From assembly GCF_021462225.1 (NCBI RefSeq), contig NC_061800.1:16228749-16292748 (forward strand): 64,000 nt of DNA. The letters run 5' to 3'. The notes under the pieces are model-generated. The model searched no databases, had not been told where the DNA came from, and saw nothing but the letters and a program-made list of their open reading frames with translations. Shown piece by piece: positions 1-14,600 of the stretch. Positions within the stretch are counted from its first letter, which is position 1. The number at the start of each line of letters is the position of its first letter. A program made the translations under genes and the position numbers. Source of the DNA: Girardinichthys multiradiatus. Lineage: Eukaryota > Chordata > Actinopteri > Cyprinodontiformes > Goodeidae.

Positions 1-1002
1 TCTTCAGCAGACAGAACCTCTGAACAGACAAACACACGAGCGCACAGCTTAAGAAATGCCTCTCATGTTTCATCTTCAAGTGTAAAAGGAGTTGCTGGTT
101 ACAATGCAGTCAAGTGACGCAGCACCATTCACAATTGGGGTTTTAAAGAGGAACAAGAGAGTTTTCAATTGGTTGAATTTTGTTAACATTAACATGTTAC
201 AAACTTCATCTGCCTTCCTCTGAAGTGACTATAATACAGTTTCACAGAGTAAAGACAAAATTAGCATGTTAGCTATCAATGCTAATGTTAATAATATAGC
301 TAATAATGGCATACAAGCTGTTAGCTTAGCAGACAGTGTAAACTACTGTTAGCTAACATGTTAGCTAACAGTTGTATATTGGCTTATGTTAAAATATTAC
401 CTAATTTTATCATAACAGATCATGTTTGCCATTGTTAGCTAATGTGCTAATGTTAGCCCATGTTAGTATTTTGGCAAATATTGGACTTTTAACTGTCAAT
501 CTACTATTAGCTTATTAGCCTTTTGCATTTATTTTCAGAGTGGTTTACAGTTAGCGTCTTCATGCAAAACTGTACATGTACAGCTCATTGTTAATGGATT
601 TAACCTAGTAGTTTTCCAACTTTTCTGCTGTGTTCTCTTATGTGCTGATGAAAACACAGACCCTTTATGTCCAGAAGCGCAGTCTGCTTCCACTCCAGCT
701 GCTTGTACCTGTTTTCAACCTCAGTTTTACCTTCTGCAATATAATGTTCCAGTACATCTCTTTAACGCATTTTTTCATTATTCTAATATCTCTGTTACTT
801 CTGCTGCAGCTCATTGCGCATATTCATCACATTTACAGGGTAAATGCTATTTTCCCAGTTTAGTTTGTCATACAAGCATAATTACTCAAACATTATGCCA
901 CTATAGAAAAGATTTAGCTTTTTAATCAAGCCTCTATAAATGAACTACTTGTGTAAAATGTTAAATATGGTAATATCAAAGTGTGGTGGTTGTGCGTCTC
1001 AC
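1..1002. other. cwc22 intron sequence
   Basis: Left of the exon at 1003, no further cwc22 exon was recognised. It holds the TTAGC-rich stretch and the palindrome; the rest is AT-rich with nothing identifiable. Confidence 0.7.
345..372. repeat. 28-bp perfect palindrome
   Basis: The half-site ACTGTTAGCTAACA is followed directly by its reverse complement. It lies in a TTAGC-rich region (245-520) with many related words such as GCTAATGTTAGC. Confidence 0.97.
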
Positions 1003-1080
1003 CCCAGCAAGTAGACCGAAGAACTTCTCATAGGTCCTCTGCTGAGCACAGCAGTCCAGGATCATATTACACAGCTCTTT
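1003..1080 (-). CDS. cwc22: cwc22 exon 15, MA3 domain; last exon in window
   Basis: It encodes [20 protein letters not shown] then FGLLAG. Acceptor GAACAG, donor GTGAGA. The next expected residues (the human RFCMLKKEYM region) are not found between 1 and 1002, so the gene continues to the left of the window. Confidence 0.95.
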
Positions 1081-4000
1081 CTGTTCAGAAAAACACAAAG
1101 GATGTATTTTAAAAAAGTTAATATGTTTCTTTCAACACAGGCAACATAAAGTTCTCGATCAAAATAAATCAATACTGTAAATTTCTAATCAGTTCTTTTA
1201 CAGAGCAAACTCAACAGGATCAACTGTTGAAGTTTTTAATCAGGTGGTTTTCATTGGATTTTCAGAAACATGTAAAAGTTTAACTCAGAAAGCATTTTTT
1301 AAAATAATTATACAACTGATCAAATTTAAGGTAAAAAAGTTTTACTTTTCAAAGAAATGATTAAATAAACCAATAATGCTTGATCAGTACTTTGTCTAAT
1401 AATGTACATCTTAATTAGGTGGTCTGACATCTGATATTGGTTTTATTATTTTTCTCCCCTTCTAAAAGTTCCTGATTTCTCAAATTGGTATAATTTGCAC
1501 CAACAGCAGTGCGACACCGATCCAAAAATGAATGAATAGTTTCTCATACGGCCTAAAAATACTCACATTTTTTATTTTCCCATGAGATTTAATACGACAG
1601 ACCAACACAAAGTAGGGCTTAATTGCACAGTTGATAGAAAATCAAATTATTTGTTTACCTCACCCTCTATAGTCCTAGTGACTGAAGATAACTCAAAATT
1701 AAAGCAAGTATAAATACTTTTGGAAGCTACTGTAAGCGACAGATCAGTGTTAGGGGTGAGGGATAGCAGAAACCTGGCGTCCATAGACATCAGATCTAAT
1801 GAGTGTGGCTGTATTGGAATATTACTGAAATGAATTCGAATAAACTGGTTTGATTTGAATGAAGCTCGACTGCGTTGTCTTGTAAATTCAGTTTCTTGTG
1901 AACAGCTTGAAATTAATGAAGTTCTCATTTTTAGCTTTTCAAAACTTCAAAAGGAGAAAGAGACAGTGAAGCCTATAGTTTATGTAGCAATGTCAACTTG
2001 ACAAAGACATTGTGCTGTAATTTTCACAGGAGTATTAACCAGCTGGGTGGCGGTGATGTAATTCCATAATAATATTAGCCTTCTCATCAGCAGCATCTAT
2101 CCCACGCTTAGTTAAACCTGCCAAAAGCTGGACTCTCACTTCTAAGCAGTGCTGCAAGGACAGCTGCGTGATTTTAATTCAGCAAATCTAAAGCATGTAG
2201 TTAAATATGTAATTAGAACTCTGTTGAGCCTGGTAGAGAGCCGGGCCAATCCGGTCCGACTCGGGCAGTGCTTTAACACGTCAGACGAGGAGTCATCAGC
2301 TGCCTATTTGTGCCGAGTGGGTTAATGGAGACACTTTTATTTCCCTTGACTTTGATGTGACAGCTTCGATAGCAGCACGGTTCTCAGCAGTCAACACTTG
2401 AGGAGGCACAGTGGCGTGAGGCTTCAGCAGAGAGGAGGGCGCGTCAGTGGACAAACATCTCCAAAAGTGTGTGTCGCAGCTGTTGTGAGTGATTCAGTCT
2501 TGATGATGAGTGACAAGGCCGTCAGCTCTGACCTCGTTCGTACACGCTGCTTTTATGCCCGAGTGCTCGTGAGGAGAGTCACTGCGGAGCACAGCAGGTG
2601 TTTTTGCTCTTGATCAAACACATTCAGCAAAAAACAAGTGTGAAAAGGTAAAGACGCATCTAAAGGGGACGGCTGCTGGAGAAGTAGGAAAGAAAACTGT
2701 CTGACTTTTCTTCATCTGCTTTTAGAAAACAGATATTCTAGAGTTTACAACATCGGACATTAAGTATTTTAAGACGAAACTACCCGTCACTGCTAAGGTT
2801 TGGAACCAAAAAGTATTTAATAATAATCTAAACAGAAGAAGGGGATCATTTAATTCGGGGAAACAGGTTCTAATGTTGTTTGTTTGATTGCTGTGTATTT
2901 ATAACCTGAAACAATTGTGCTTAACCACTGAGCACATGGCTAAGCACCCTGAACATAAATTTGAATCTTTATTTCAATGCTTGTGATTCATTTTGTTCAG
3001 GGGGAATAACTGCATGTTTGATTAATGTGGTCCACCAGATCCACCATCTTGCTGAGGATTCTCTGTTGCAGCCACAGTAACCATCTTATCAGAACATCGG
3101 ACTGACCACATTAGGAAGACACCTAGCCTCATGTATTCATACACACTCACATGTTTACACTGAGATTAACATTTGGGTACTTAGTTGTCTATAGTTTTTA
3201 ATTACCAATTACAAGATATTAAGAAGAAAATGTGCATGTCTTAATGTCTTCTAACAGGATTACTTTTCAAGATGAAAGCTTTTTGCATTAGACTTGCAGC
3301 TGCTAGCCTCAGTCACTTTGCTCTGGCTGAACTGACTGGTCTGCTATCAGTCACCATTAAACCCGAGACAACAATTTCAACCATTTGTATCACTTCAAAC
3401 TAAATCTGACAAGTCTAGAAACGAGATACTGAAGCCCAGTGAGCCATCAACACACACATCTGTCCTCACAATTACACAAAAAGCCACACAGCTGACCTGC
3501 AACTGTCAGCGTCTGAGAACCATAATTACCATCACACGAATGAGACCCGGTGACCACACACACACAGAATTGAAGATGTTAGGCAGCAGCCCCAAAGGAC
3601 GGCAAGCCTACATTTCTGAGGAGTCCAATAAAAGTTTAATACATTTTTTAATTAGTATGAACGTCTGGTCACAAAAGCACTGAAATTGTTAGCAGAAGAC
3701 GCTACATAAAAAGGTAATGCATTAGGATTCATACTATATTCCTAATAATGAACTGTCTGTTCTGATCAGAAGGATAACAGATTTCACACTGTAAGGCGTC
3801 CAGAAGGTACTAAGATAAAGTAAATGTGATTTCAATAAAAACTGTATCTTATTTTAAAGCAAAGACCAACAATAAATTAAAATGCATTAAAAGAAAAATC
3901 CAAATAAGCTCACTGGTTACCAATTATGCCCTTGAACTTTAGGATTTAAAGGCCTTACGCAGGAAGATGTCAAACAGCCCTGTGGCCTCACTCATCCTCT

Positions 4001-5576
4001 GGTCTGCTGATGTGAAGAACATGTCAAGTAACAGAGACAGAGATGGAGGATGATGTCATAAGGTTAAAAGGTTATTTAGCAGGTCACTGGGCGACTTTCT
4101 GACAGGAGGGTGAAAGCAACGATCAAATAAAGACCTGTTCCTTTTCTTCGGTTAAGCAAATGCATATCTGCTACAATAAGTACCTAGAGCCGCAGGTCGG
4201 GATAGGCAATATGAAACCAATTCAGCTTCAGTTTAATGATGGTAAACCCCTGAACGAAACTGTTTATTAAATAGATGAATAACAAATGCATAATCATCAT
4301 TAACTAAGCAGGAATGAGAGAAGGGTGGCAAACGTTGACCATCAAGAGCAAGTGTCCTGCATGTTTTAAATTCATTCCTGTTCCAACACAGTTGAATTAA
4401 TGGCTAAATGAACTCCCCGGCATGTCATGGAGCACACGCCGGGTAACGAGCCAATTATTTGATTTAGATGTGTTGAAACTCTTGAGGGCGGAAGTTTGTA
4501 CAGACCCTTGACATAAATCTTATGTCTTTTTGCAAACATGAGAACATAAGGCTTTCGGAAACATCTTTGCTGCTCGATTGAAGGATGTTCTGCACACAGA
4601 GTCTATTTTACAGCTTGTCACAAGCCATGTGGAAGATGGTATTCTGCTCACATTAAACTAAAACCCAACTCTTTGGCCTACATGCAACAACACATGCATC
4701 ATAAAACCAACACTTTCAGAGCTTAATAAAGGGCAGTCTGAGGACGACCTGCTAAAGGCTGCAGAAATATTAGGTTCTACAAAGTATTGACTTAGTGGCA
4801 CTGAATACTAATGAATCCTAGATATCTGGTCTATGATGTTTGAGACACTGCTGCTACTGTATGTTAATTAATGAACACTTAAAGAAGATGGTCAGTGAGA
4901 AGTTTGGTTAACAAAAATAGTTCATTCCCATTTTTGTTCTTTTAATGCATCATGTTGGGATATGTTGCTGTCCATGGTCCTTCTCAGCTGTTTCCGATGT
5001 TTCCTCTCCTCTCTCGAGTCCAACTACTATTTCCATCTCCACTCTTCATCACAGTTAAATACAGGGAGAGAAGAAATGAGTCAGTGCAGGTGAGTGTGGT
5101 TGTGTTTGTGGACTTACAGTTTGGCTGTCAGGAAAGTCCATCTTGATCAGTTTGTGGGCGCATTCCTCAAAGTCCAAGCTGCAAAAATAATAAACATATA
5201 AACCACACTGCAAACGCTTCAATGATGAGACTCCGTACCTGTCTCAGCTTCATCTATTAAAACATGTCAACCTTTTATCGGTGAAACCATGGTAACTAGG
5301 TCTCTGTGCGGACATTTATTAAGGAGATAACGTGTTCTGCTACCAAATACTGATTGTTACTTTGCTAGAATGTCTGCAAGGAGAGACACTCCAAAAAAAC
5401 CTCTATTTCCAGTTGTCTTAAATTAAAACTGGCCCTCACAGAAACTGCCTCCCTCACTAACAGCCTTAAATAACAGTCCAAACTCAATCAAATACAGCAG
5501 GAGCTGTAAGTAACTGCCAACACCCGGAGGCAAAACTGAGTCACCAACTGTGCCAATGTGTAATACTAAGGCAGGG

Positions 5577-5633
<57 letters not shown>

Positions 5634-8600
5634 GAGTACCTGGACTGAATAGCGAGGTAAATGGTTCGTCTGAAAGCAACAAGGTTGACTTCTGTCTTGT
5701 CAAAGATGGTAACCTTCTCATCTGCGAGAGAAGCACAGAGAGAGGAGGTTCTCAAAGAAGCAGTTTGAATAGTTGGTGATTATTTCTTTCCTAAATATTT
5801 ATCAGAATATTAGAAAACAGATCATTAAAAATAAAACAAATACACACATTGAAGTTGAAAACGTCCCAAATATAATAACGCATACATTTCTGATCAGCTA
5901 ATAACTATTTGGTGGTCAAGAACAAAAGGCTGCTCATGACAAGGACCAGAGGGAGTTATGGTAACAAACCAGATTAACTTAAAATAAAGAAAGAGTAGCA
6001 GGCAGACTCTCTAACCTGAGATTAAATCACAGCAGCAGCTTAAAGAATTAAAAGCCTTTTAATATATTTATATCTGCAAGTCGACATTTCTGAATGCTGC
6101 TTAATGCACCACAGCACCATACAATGAATTTACATCCAGTGCAGCTTGATATGACTTAAACATCAGAGGCTACAAGTTCTGTCTGCAAAGGTCAATACAT
6201 GGGGTTGCAAGAATAATAAGACAAACACTTATCTGTGCTCATAAACTCTGTCCATATTCTGTTAACATAGAAAATTGTTTTTTTCCTCATCCGTCTCCAT
6301 AGATTTACAGAAAGATGCTAAAGATCTGAAGCAGCTCTCTGGGTAATAAGCAAACCAGACTGGGTTTCAGTCTGAATGAACCCAACACTTGTGGGCTTTC
6401 TTAACGAAAACCTACAAAACTGAATCTTTAAGATGCTAGCAAACTCTCGGCCACTTCTCACACACAGAATTTTGTTTAAATCACAAGTTTTGTATTGGTT
6501 TAACAAAATCTAAAAATAATGTAGTTTAAAAAACTGCAGCAGGTTCTTTAACAGTGATAGCAATTTTGAACCAAACAGAGATTATTTTAATTCATGTATC
6601 AACGTAAAAATCTCTTAATTAATCCGGGTTTTACTAAATTTAAAGCAAAGTCCATAAAAGAAGATGCTATTTGTTGATGTGTTTGCAAGCCAAAAAAACC
6701 TACAATTTTACAATTTGCCAGTTTGGATCCAATTAGGATCATGAACCCAATCAGATTTTTCAGGATCTGCTGATTACCAGTCAGAGCAGACACAAGGAAA
6801 ACCCGATTTTAACCACTGGTCTAATGTACTGTTAAAAGCTTCAAAATGTTGATTTCTATATATGTTAGTCTGATCTGAAACCTCAATGAATCACTACTTC
6901 TGAGGAACATTAAAGGCTAAATTCAAATTTTAGTCCCTGATTAGCCACCAAAAAACTGAATCCTGGTTTAATTTTATTATTTTTTAAGGCATTTCCTTTT
7001 GAGTATTTTACTTTTAAATATGGATATAAAATGCAGTTTCCCATTTAAAAACCCAAACTAATAATCTTAAAATATTACAAAGAGCAGCTATTTAAAGATT
7101 ATTTAAAACATTTACCTACTTTTGTTTCCATAGCTTGACTAGCAAAAATTGGTGGAATATCCCTCCAGTACATCAACTTATCTGTCTTACCTTCTCCCCC
7201 TTCCTCGTTCTCATCTTCTTCGTCCTCATCTTCATCGCTGCCGCCCCCCTCCTCTCCTGAATCACTGTTGCCCTCGTCGAGGATATCTGATGGAAGGTGA
7301 CAGCTGATTGGTCAAACTGTGAACGAGGCAATCGTGAACTGGACAGCCCCTCAAAATAAAGTACTTTCTCACCTCTTTTAATAGTTTTGTATTTCTCCTC
7401 GTTCTCCTGGAAGTCTGGGTCCATCTTGAACACGTCTACATGCACACACAATCACACCCCAATTAAGGGGGTCGCACAATATACATATATATATTGACAT
7501 AAAGAATAAGTTAATCATGCCCCTTTCTCTGCAACTTACTGAGGACATCCTCAGTGTTATACTCGTCCTCCAGTGGCAGCATGTGGGTGAACTGGTCGTC
7601 CTCGTCCACCAGGTCCAGGCCATCGGGGATCACAGGATGATCTTTGAAACCATCCTTCCTGATGGCGAACATCACCTCGATCATGTACTGGACCCTTTTG
7701 TCAATGGACGATTCATGGAGGATATTCCTGAGACGCTCAAATATGGCTGCAAAAAGAGAAAATATATTTTTTATATTCTGCAAGTTTTAAGTGTGGACTT
7801 CAAGTTTAACATTTCTAAATTGAAACCACAACATTTTCCAACTGCATCTGCCCATTCAGTATATATCAATAAGTGTGTATATCAGTTTTCACAGATGTTT
7901 TCAAGGTCAAAATATTTTTCCAGACTCTAATACCCACAGTTAATTCATTTTATAGCCAATTTTTAAAGAATAAAAATGTCTCTATTAATTTATCATGGGG
8001 TTAGACAGAAGGACTAATGAAAGCATGGACAAATAACAGGGTTACTTCATGTTTTTCATGTAACATTTCCATACTTTTACCAGACTTGGCTTTCCAGAGT
8101 TCCCAGATGTTTGTGTTCACCTTAAAATATTAAGGAAGAAAAAAGGGCCAAAGCAGAGTAAGAAAGGAAAGGGGCAGGAAGAAGAAAAAGTAAGACACAA
8201 GGAAGGAAGGACAGAGGTATAGAAAGAACAATGGACGTAACAAAGAAGGAATAAGGACACACTGAACAACACAAGCATAGAAGGTACAAAGGACAATAAG
8301 AAGGAAGAAAGGAGAAATAAGGAAAAAGACTAAAAAGAAAAGGATAGACACAAGGTAGGAGAAAATGAAGAAAGATATTAAAGAGGGACAAGGAAGTATA
8401 GGAGAAAGAAACAAAGGAAGGGTAGAAGGGAGTATATAAGGAAGGAAGGAAGAAACAAAAGGAAACAGGGAACCAAGAGCAACTTTTAGAGAATGGGAGA
8501 GAGACGAAAGTTTTGAAATACAAATATTTCCCAATACTCTTATTACCATTTATTATATACTTTCAGACCTGGAAAATGATGAAATATCACATTCCAGACA

Positions 8601-11600
8601 TCTACATAGCAAGGAACCCTACAATTATAAGGTGAATGGATAAACAGCTGGATGGATGGATGGATGGATGGACCAACAGATCAATGGATGGATGAACAGA
8701 CAGATAAAGGACACCCAGACAAATGAATGAATGGGCAGACAAACGGACGGATGGATGGATGGATTACACAACAGAACATAAATTTAAGTCTGGAAATGCA
8801 AACATTTTCTCATACTCATTTTCTTCTTACTTATCCAGACCTGGAAAACATCTGAATCAAGGTCCATGCTTTTCCACCCTGCTTTGGAACCCTGATGTAT
8901 GAAACCTTTTGTGTTAACCTATTTGAGCAGATCATTGTGATGTTAAAAGCCAGAGATGCAGTCTACCATTGATTCCACGGGGTGAGACCTCAGTCAGTTT
9001 GAGTCCACACTCCTTGAGGAAAGAGATGGCTACCTCCACGCTGTCGTCAGTCGGACGCTCCAGCAGCAGAGTCAGCATCTCCAAACACAAAACCTCGTGG
9101 GCCTGAGGGATGGAGTCCGAGAAGCAGGACGAACACGCACAGATTTAAACGACCTCATTAGACTCGGACGTCAACACTCATACTGTTGACAGTACAGGAA
9201 TGACAAAATAGGACTCACCACATTCTGGTTGATGAGATGTGCCACAAACTTTGAGGCCGTCAGGCACTGTTGCTGCAAAACAAGGTTTTAATAAACGATT
9301 GAATTAAACACTAAAACACATGAACACATTTAGGATTACCGTCGGGATAAAATTGCTCCACTGCCAAACTATCTAGCTCAATCAAAATGAGCAGATTGCA
9401 CAAACTTCAACCCCAGCACATGAAGACACATTCTAGGCTATGTTGAAACGCTTCCCCTACTGCCAAGTATTTCTCTTATTTAGCTCCAGATTCTTCTCAG
9501 CTCAGTACTTTGGACTCACACCGACTCAATCTGTTCACTTTGGAAAACGTCCCCCTCTGGGAACAAAGGTGGATCTGTCGCATTCAAACTGTTCATTCAT
9601 TTGAAAATCGCTTCTCTGTATGAACAGATATACTATTTTTAGGACTTGGAATTATTTCCAGTCCACTGAAAGGTCATTTAAGGGAAAACTGGTAATTAAA
9701 CTAGTAACCGTTAAAGACCTAGTTACATTTTTAACTGTTTATACTTCAACTACACGTTGTTGATAAATGGTCTTTTTTTCAGTAATTCAATTTTTAAGTT
9801 GAAAACTGAAATCTAAGTTCAATACACACCGAGTGATACATTTGACATATTTATTTATGTGGTTATTATAGTTTACATCTATTGTAGACCAAAAATACAG
9901 TTTCTCCAAAGAAATAAAATTTTAGATAAGACTAAAAATGTGAATTTCAATATGGGAACGTTATGTTATGGCCCGCGCAATCAGAGGTGCGACTGCTGAC
10001 TTGACAGTTGTCTAGCGGACAGTGAACAACACCCCCCACAAGCAAGGCACTAAAGGTCATTATTAAAGATGTTGGCGGTTCTGAGTGCTGTACACATTAG
10101 CGTGCTACTTTAGAACCCAACTGGGTACCAAAGAGGTTTATCGGTTTTCCACAGAGATGCAGAAGTGCAGTGAGGTAACATAGCCAGCTGTGTAATCGGC
10201 TGTTAATCCTTGAATCTGACTGACAGGCAGGCAGGTACCTTCAGGTTGCGGCGGTAGCTCCTCCTGAAGGTCAGGATCAGACGTTTCAGGATCAGCTCTC
10301 CGATCTGAGGGAACTTGGAGTTGATGATGGCCACGACAGCAGCATAGACATGAGTAAAGATGGGGGAAGCGGCTTGAGCCTGCAGCACTGACCGAGCCAG
10401 AAGACCCCTAACAGGGAGACAGAGGAGCTGTCACAGAGTCACAAGGAGGCAGAGTACAAACTACAAACCTCTTTTAGGCTGTTGCTACATTATAGGCTGT
10501 TCTACATTGTTTAGGAAATCTGAAATATTTGAAACAGCTGTGAAATCCTTTAAAGATAAACCAGAATGTGCATTAGTGTATTGTTAGTTGGAGTTGGTCT
10601 GAAATAAAAGTTCACCTTCCCCTGACAATGTTTTCCTGCAGCAGCTCCTGGATGATGTTCACAATGTTGGACACGTTGACTTTGTTGATCAGACCGTTGA
10701 TGGACTTCTTCAGAGCCTCCCAGCTCATCCTCTGATAGGCCAGGCTGTAAAAGGGGCAGGGCATCAGTGGTTAAACAGCCCCAATCTCCACTTTGGATGA
10801 AAACTTACTTCATAGCAACATCAAATACTCCATTGTTTAACCATGCAGTGTGAACGGAAAGCAATAACTTATGTAAGTAACAGTTTGTCTTTCAAATCTG
10901 CAGGTACATTTTTTTTTACAGACATGATTTAAAAGACTGAGCCAGATAAAGGCAAAAGGTAAATGGGATTTGTAGTTTTTAAGTCTAGACGATGATCCTG
11001 AGGTGTTGGATTTTTTAATGCACCTAAAAAGCGTGATTAAACGCGATCTTACCTGCTCTTGTCAGTAATTTGCTGTTGCATCATGCGCAGTTTGGCAGGG
11101 GGAATGTAAGCACCGCCGGTCCTCGTCAGGATCGGGTCCAGCTCCTCCTTCTTCTTCTTCTTAACCGGCGGTTCTTCGGCTGCAGCTGGCTCCTTGTCAG
11201 CTGGAGGGGAGGCAGATCGCCCCCGCCTCCTGCGCTCTGAATCTTCATCTCTGTTGGCTCGCCAATCAAAACGTCTATCCCTGTCATCGCGTCGGTCGTC
11301 ATAGCGATCTCTATACACAGATGGAAGAATAAGGTTCTGGTTATGTATTTAGGTAGAAATACTACTTTTAAACCAAACTCGGACTTTTGAACTGCTCTCT
11401 TTTTTACTTCACAATCACTCTTAAAAAGTTGAAGTTTGTGCTTAAATGTGAATTCATTGCAGAGTTTCTATATTACAAATATTTTCAAAATTATATATAC
11501 GCTATATCAAATATTTACATATATGCAACTCAAGTAATATTGTGATAGCTGTCCTCTTCAGCCACAAGCTTCAGGTATTATTGTGGTTGAATATTGGACC

Positions 11601-14600
11601 ACTTTACTTATCAGAAAAGGTAAAGTTCACCTAAATTGATAGCTTTCCTGGCACAGACCGAGCACCTCCTTGTTTCCATCTACCTTGTATGTTGAACTAG
11701 TCCCACTGGCATTAAAGCAAAGGCACAGCATGATGCTGCCACCATCTTGGTCAGTGATACAGCATTCTTAGGTTTTAAAGTCTCACCTTGACCCCTCCAA
11801 ACATTGTTCTCATTATTTGGCTTAAAAGCCCAAACCTTGGTCATGTCTGACCTTTAATCCTAAAGGCTTCTGGTTTGTCCATGTGGGCATCTGCTAACTT
11901 CAGTAGAGCCTGAAGATGTAGATTTCGGAGCAGCCAGTTTTTTGTTGGTTAGCACTAGAACTGCAAAATATATCAAATACTGCAATCGCAAAGAACTGCT
12001 TTGCCTCAATACTTGTAAGATACTACGTTTTAAGTGTCAGATCATAACACTGCATATTATTATGGTATTGGGTCAGTTGGATTGACTCCTGATTGTCCTT
12101 CATGCCCACATCTGATGGATATCTTCATTGGCAAAGATGCTAAAACTCACAGGGAACGTTTATGTTAAATAATGAAAAGTGTCAGGAAAACGTGGGTTAA
12201 TCATAACTTATTTTGTTATTGCAGTTTTCAGCAACAGTAGCACAATTAAATTCTGTCCAGCCCTAGTCAACACCATCTCAGTTAAGTTTATTCCACTGTG
12301 GACAGCGATCCTCGGTGGTTCCCGGGTTGTTTATTCGTACCACTCAAAAAAAAAGAAAGGTTACAATGAATGAATAAAAGCCCAACATCTGACAATCATT
12401 ACGGTCATGGGTGTATGTAAACTTCTGACCAGGACTATAAATAAACATGCTAAAGCACCTGCCGTATTATTGGTAATTAAGTCAGCCTTCTGCCTGCATC
12501 TCCGTAGGTCTGTGGACTCTAACAAAATCTCAACACCATTTCTAGACCTTTAGGTAGTAGAAATAAATAGGTTTAATATTGATTTGTTTTTATCAAACTG
12601 GATTATCCATGAAATACTTTTTATATCTGCTTTGAGTCAAAGACTTGACTGTTTGGACCTGCCAAACAAAATGTATTTTTGCCTAAAAGTCGCCCAGAAC
12701 TTGTACAATACTCCGTATCTGCGTCTTACCGAGCATAGCGTCTTCTGTCGAAGCGTTCTCTGTTCCGGTCTCTTTCTCTTGATCTGGAACGTTCCCGTCC
12801 CTTAGACCTGGATCTGTCTCGTCCCCTTGATCTAGACCTCGATCTTCCCCGTTCTTTGGATCTGGACCTAGATCTTCCCCGTTCTTTGGATCTAGACCTA
12901 GATCTTCCCCGTTCTCTGGATCTAGACCTTGATTTTTGTTGGTCTCTGGATCTGGACCTCGACCTTTTTTGTTCCCTGGATCTGGACCTTGACTTTTCCT
13001 GTCCCTTGGATCTTGATCTGTCTCTTTCTCTGGATTGGGATCCGTTTCTTTCTTTGGACTTGGATCTATCTTCTTGCCTGGACCGTTTACTCTCTCTGGA
13101 TGAGGATCTGTCACTCTCCTTGAACCTGGATCTCTGGAAGAACAACAAAAGAGCGAAATAGCATTTAAGCACCATTCTCTCTCTAATCTTCACATGGCCA
13201 AACCAACAAGAACAATCTAAAAACAGGGTGAAACTAAACAACTCTGAGAACAGGAAACACTGAAAAACATGCTGCCGTTTAAAGAGGTCTTCTATTAGAG
13301 TGTCTTCATCTGACTTCCTGAAGTAGGTAAAGGTCTGTAGGTAACTGCAGAGATCATGTCTCAGATGTCGGTCAGGCACAGAAATCTTCTTTGATGTGTA
13401 TTTTTGTCCATCAGGAAGCTGCATCTGTATTCTCCTGAGTTCCCCTGAGTTCGCCTCACATATTGGAGCAGTTAATTATTATTCCCACGACTCAAATAAG
13501 GGAAATGTCAGTAAGCACATTCTAACTATGACAGATATTTATGGCCTGTTTCAAATACACACAAAAATTCACTTCATACAATTCATGCAAAACCTTTTGA
13601 ATTGTATAACACAGGAAGTGCAGGACACCCTCAGGTCATGACTGACACCCAGAGTCTGTGCAAGCAGTAAGGCCAAGTAGCAGAAGATGCTATCAAAGGC
13701 TTTTTCCTCACTGCCAGAAAAATGATTGTGATTTTTTTGGGAATCCAAAAAAAAAAAGAAAAGACCTGAATAACACAAAAAATATATTTATTAGGCAGGG
13801 CATTACATTTTATTAAAACTATTAAATACTACAGTTTACAGACGGTCTCCATATCATGTTGTAACTTAGAATGAAATTCCCAAACATCTGTTTCCAGTTC
13901 TGCAGGCTGCAGAACGTTTGCGTATTTCCACATAAAACATAACCTAAGTTTAGATGGGGAACACTGGAGAGAAATATGTGGCTGTAGACCTCTGAACCTG
14001 AAAATTAGATAGCATTATTTTAATTATACTTTGTTTTTCTTTTATTGAGAGTCTCAACAATCTTATACTCCTATTTTTTCCAGTTCATGTCTGGTGATTT
14101 AGAGGCTCCTTCTCGCTGCGTTCAGCTGAATGTAAAGCAGATGGACTCAAGACAAACACCTCTATGCGTGAAACAATGATCCTCAACCAGACAAGGATGG
14201 ACCTAGGCACTGGTCCATCCTTGTCAGACAACACTACAGTCAACCCAGTTGAGAGTACTGCAGAACCGCTTCTCCCCACAAGGTGCTACACACTGCCAGT
14301 CAGCTGTATGAAAAAGGGCTCCCACACTTTTCTCCCTCTTTCATAGAAAAATAAATTTGGCTGCTTTAAAATATTTCTGTTCATGAAACCGACAAATGGG
14401 CATGCTGGGTGCAGGAGCGTTACCCATCACTCTAACATACGCAACACTGTTTTAAAGCTGTAACAACTTCCCTAGTTGGCTCTAGAAAACCTATAGTAAA
14501 TTTAGAAGGTGTTTATGGTATATTCCTGCTAATGTCTACATTTCAAAAGCCAAACTACAGTAACATGGTATGTTATTATATTTATAACGATTGTGAATAA

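Noticed and set aside
630..863. A 77-residue hydrophobic plus-strand frame
   Set aside because: It is Leu/Ile/Phe-rich because of T-rich DNA, has no homology I recognise, and lies in a cwc22 intron.
5423..5779. Frames with poly-His/Thr and poly-Cys/Val runs
   Set aside because: They come from translating the TG microsatellite. The only real coding part there is cwc22 exon 13.
8122..8549. Frames of 133 and 139 residues rich in Phe, Leu, Ser and Pro
   Set aside because: They are reads of the polypurine tract and have no conserved sequence.
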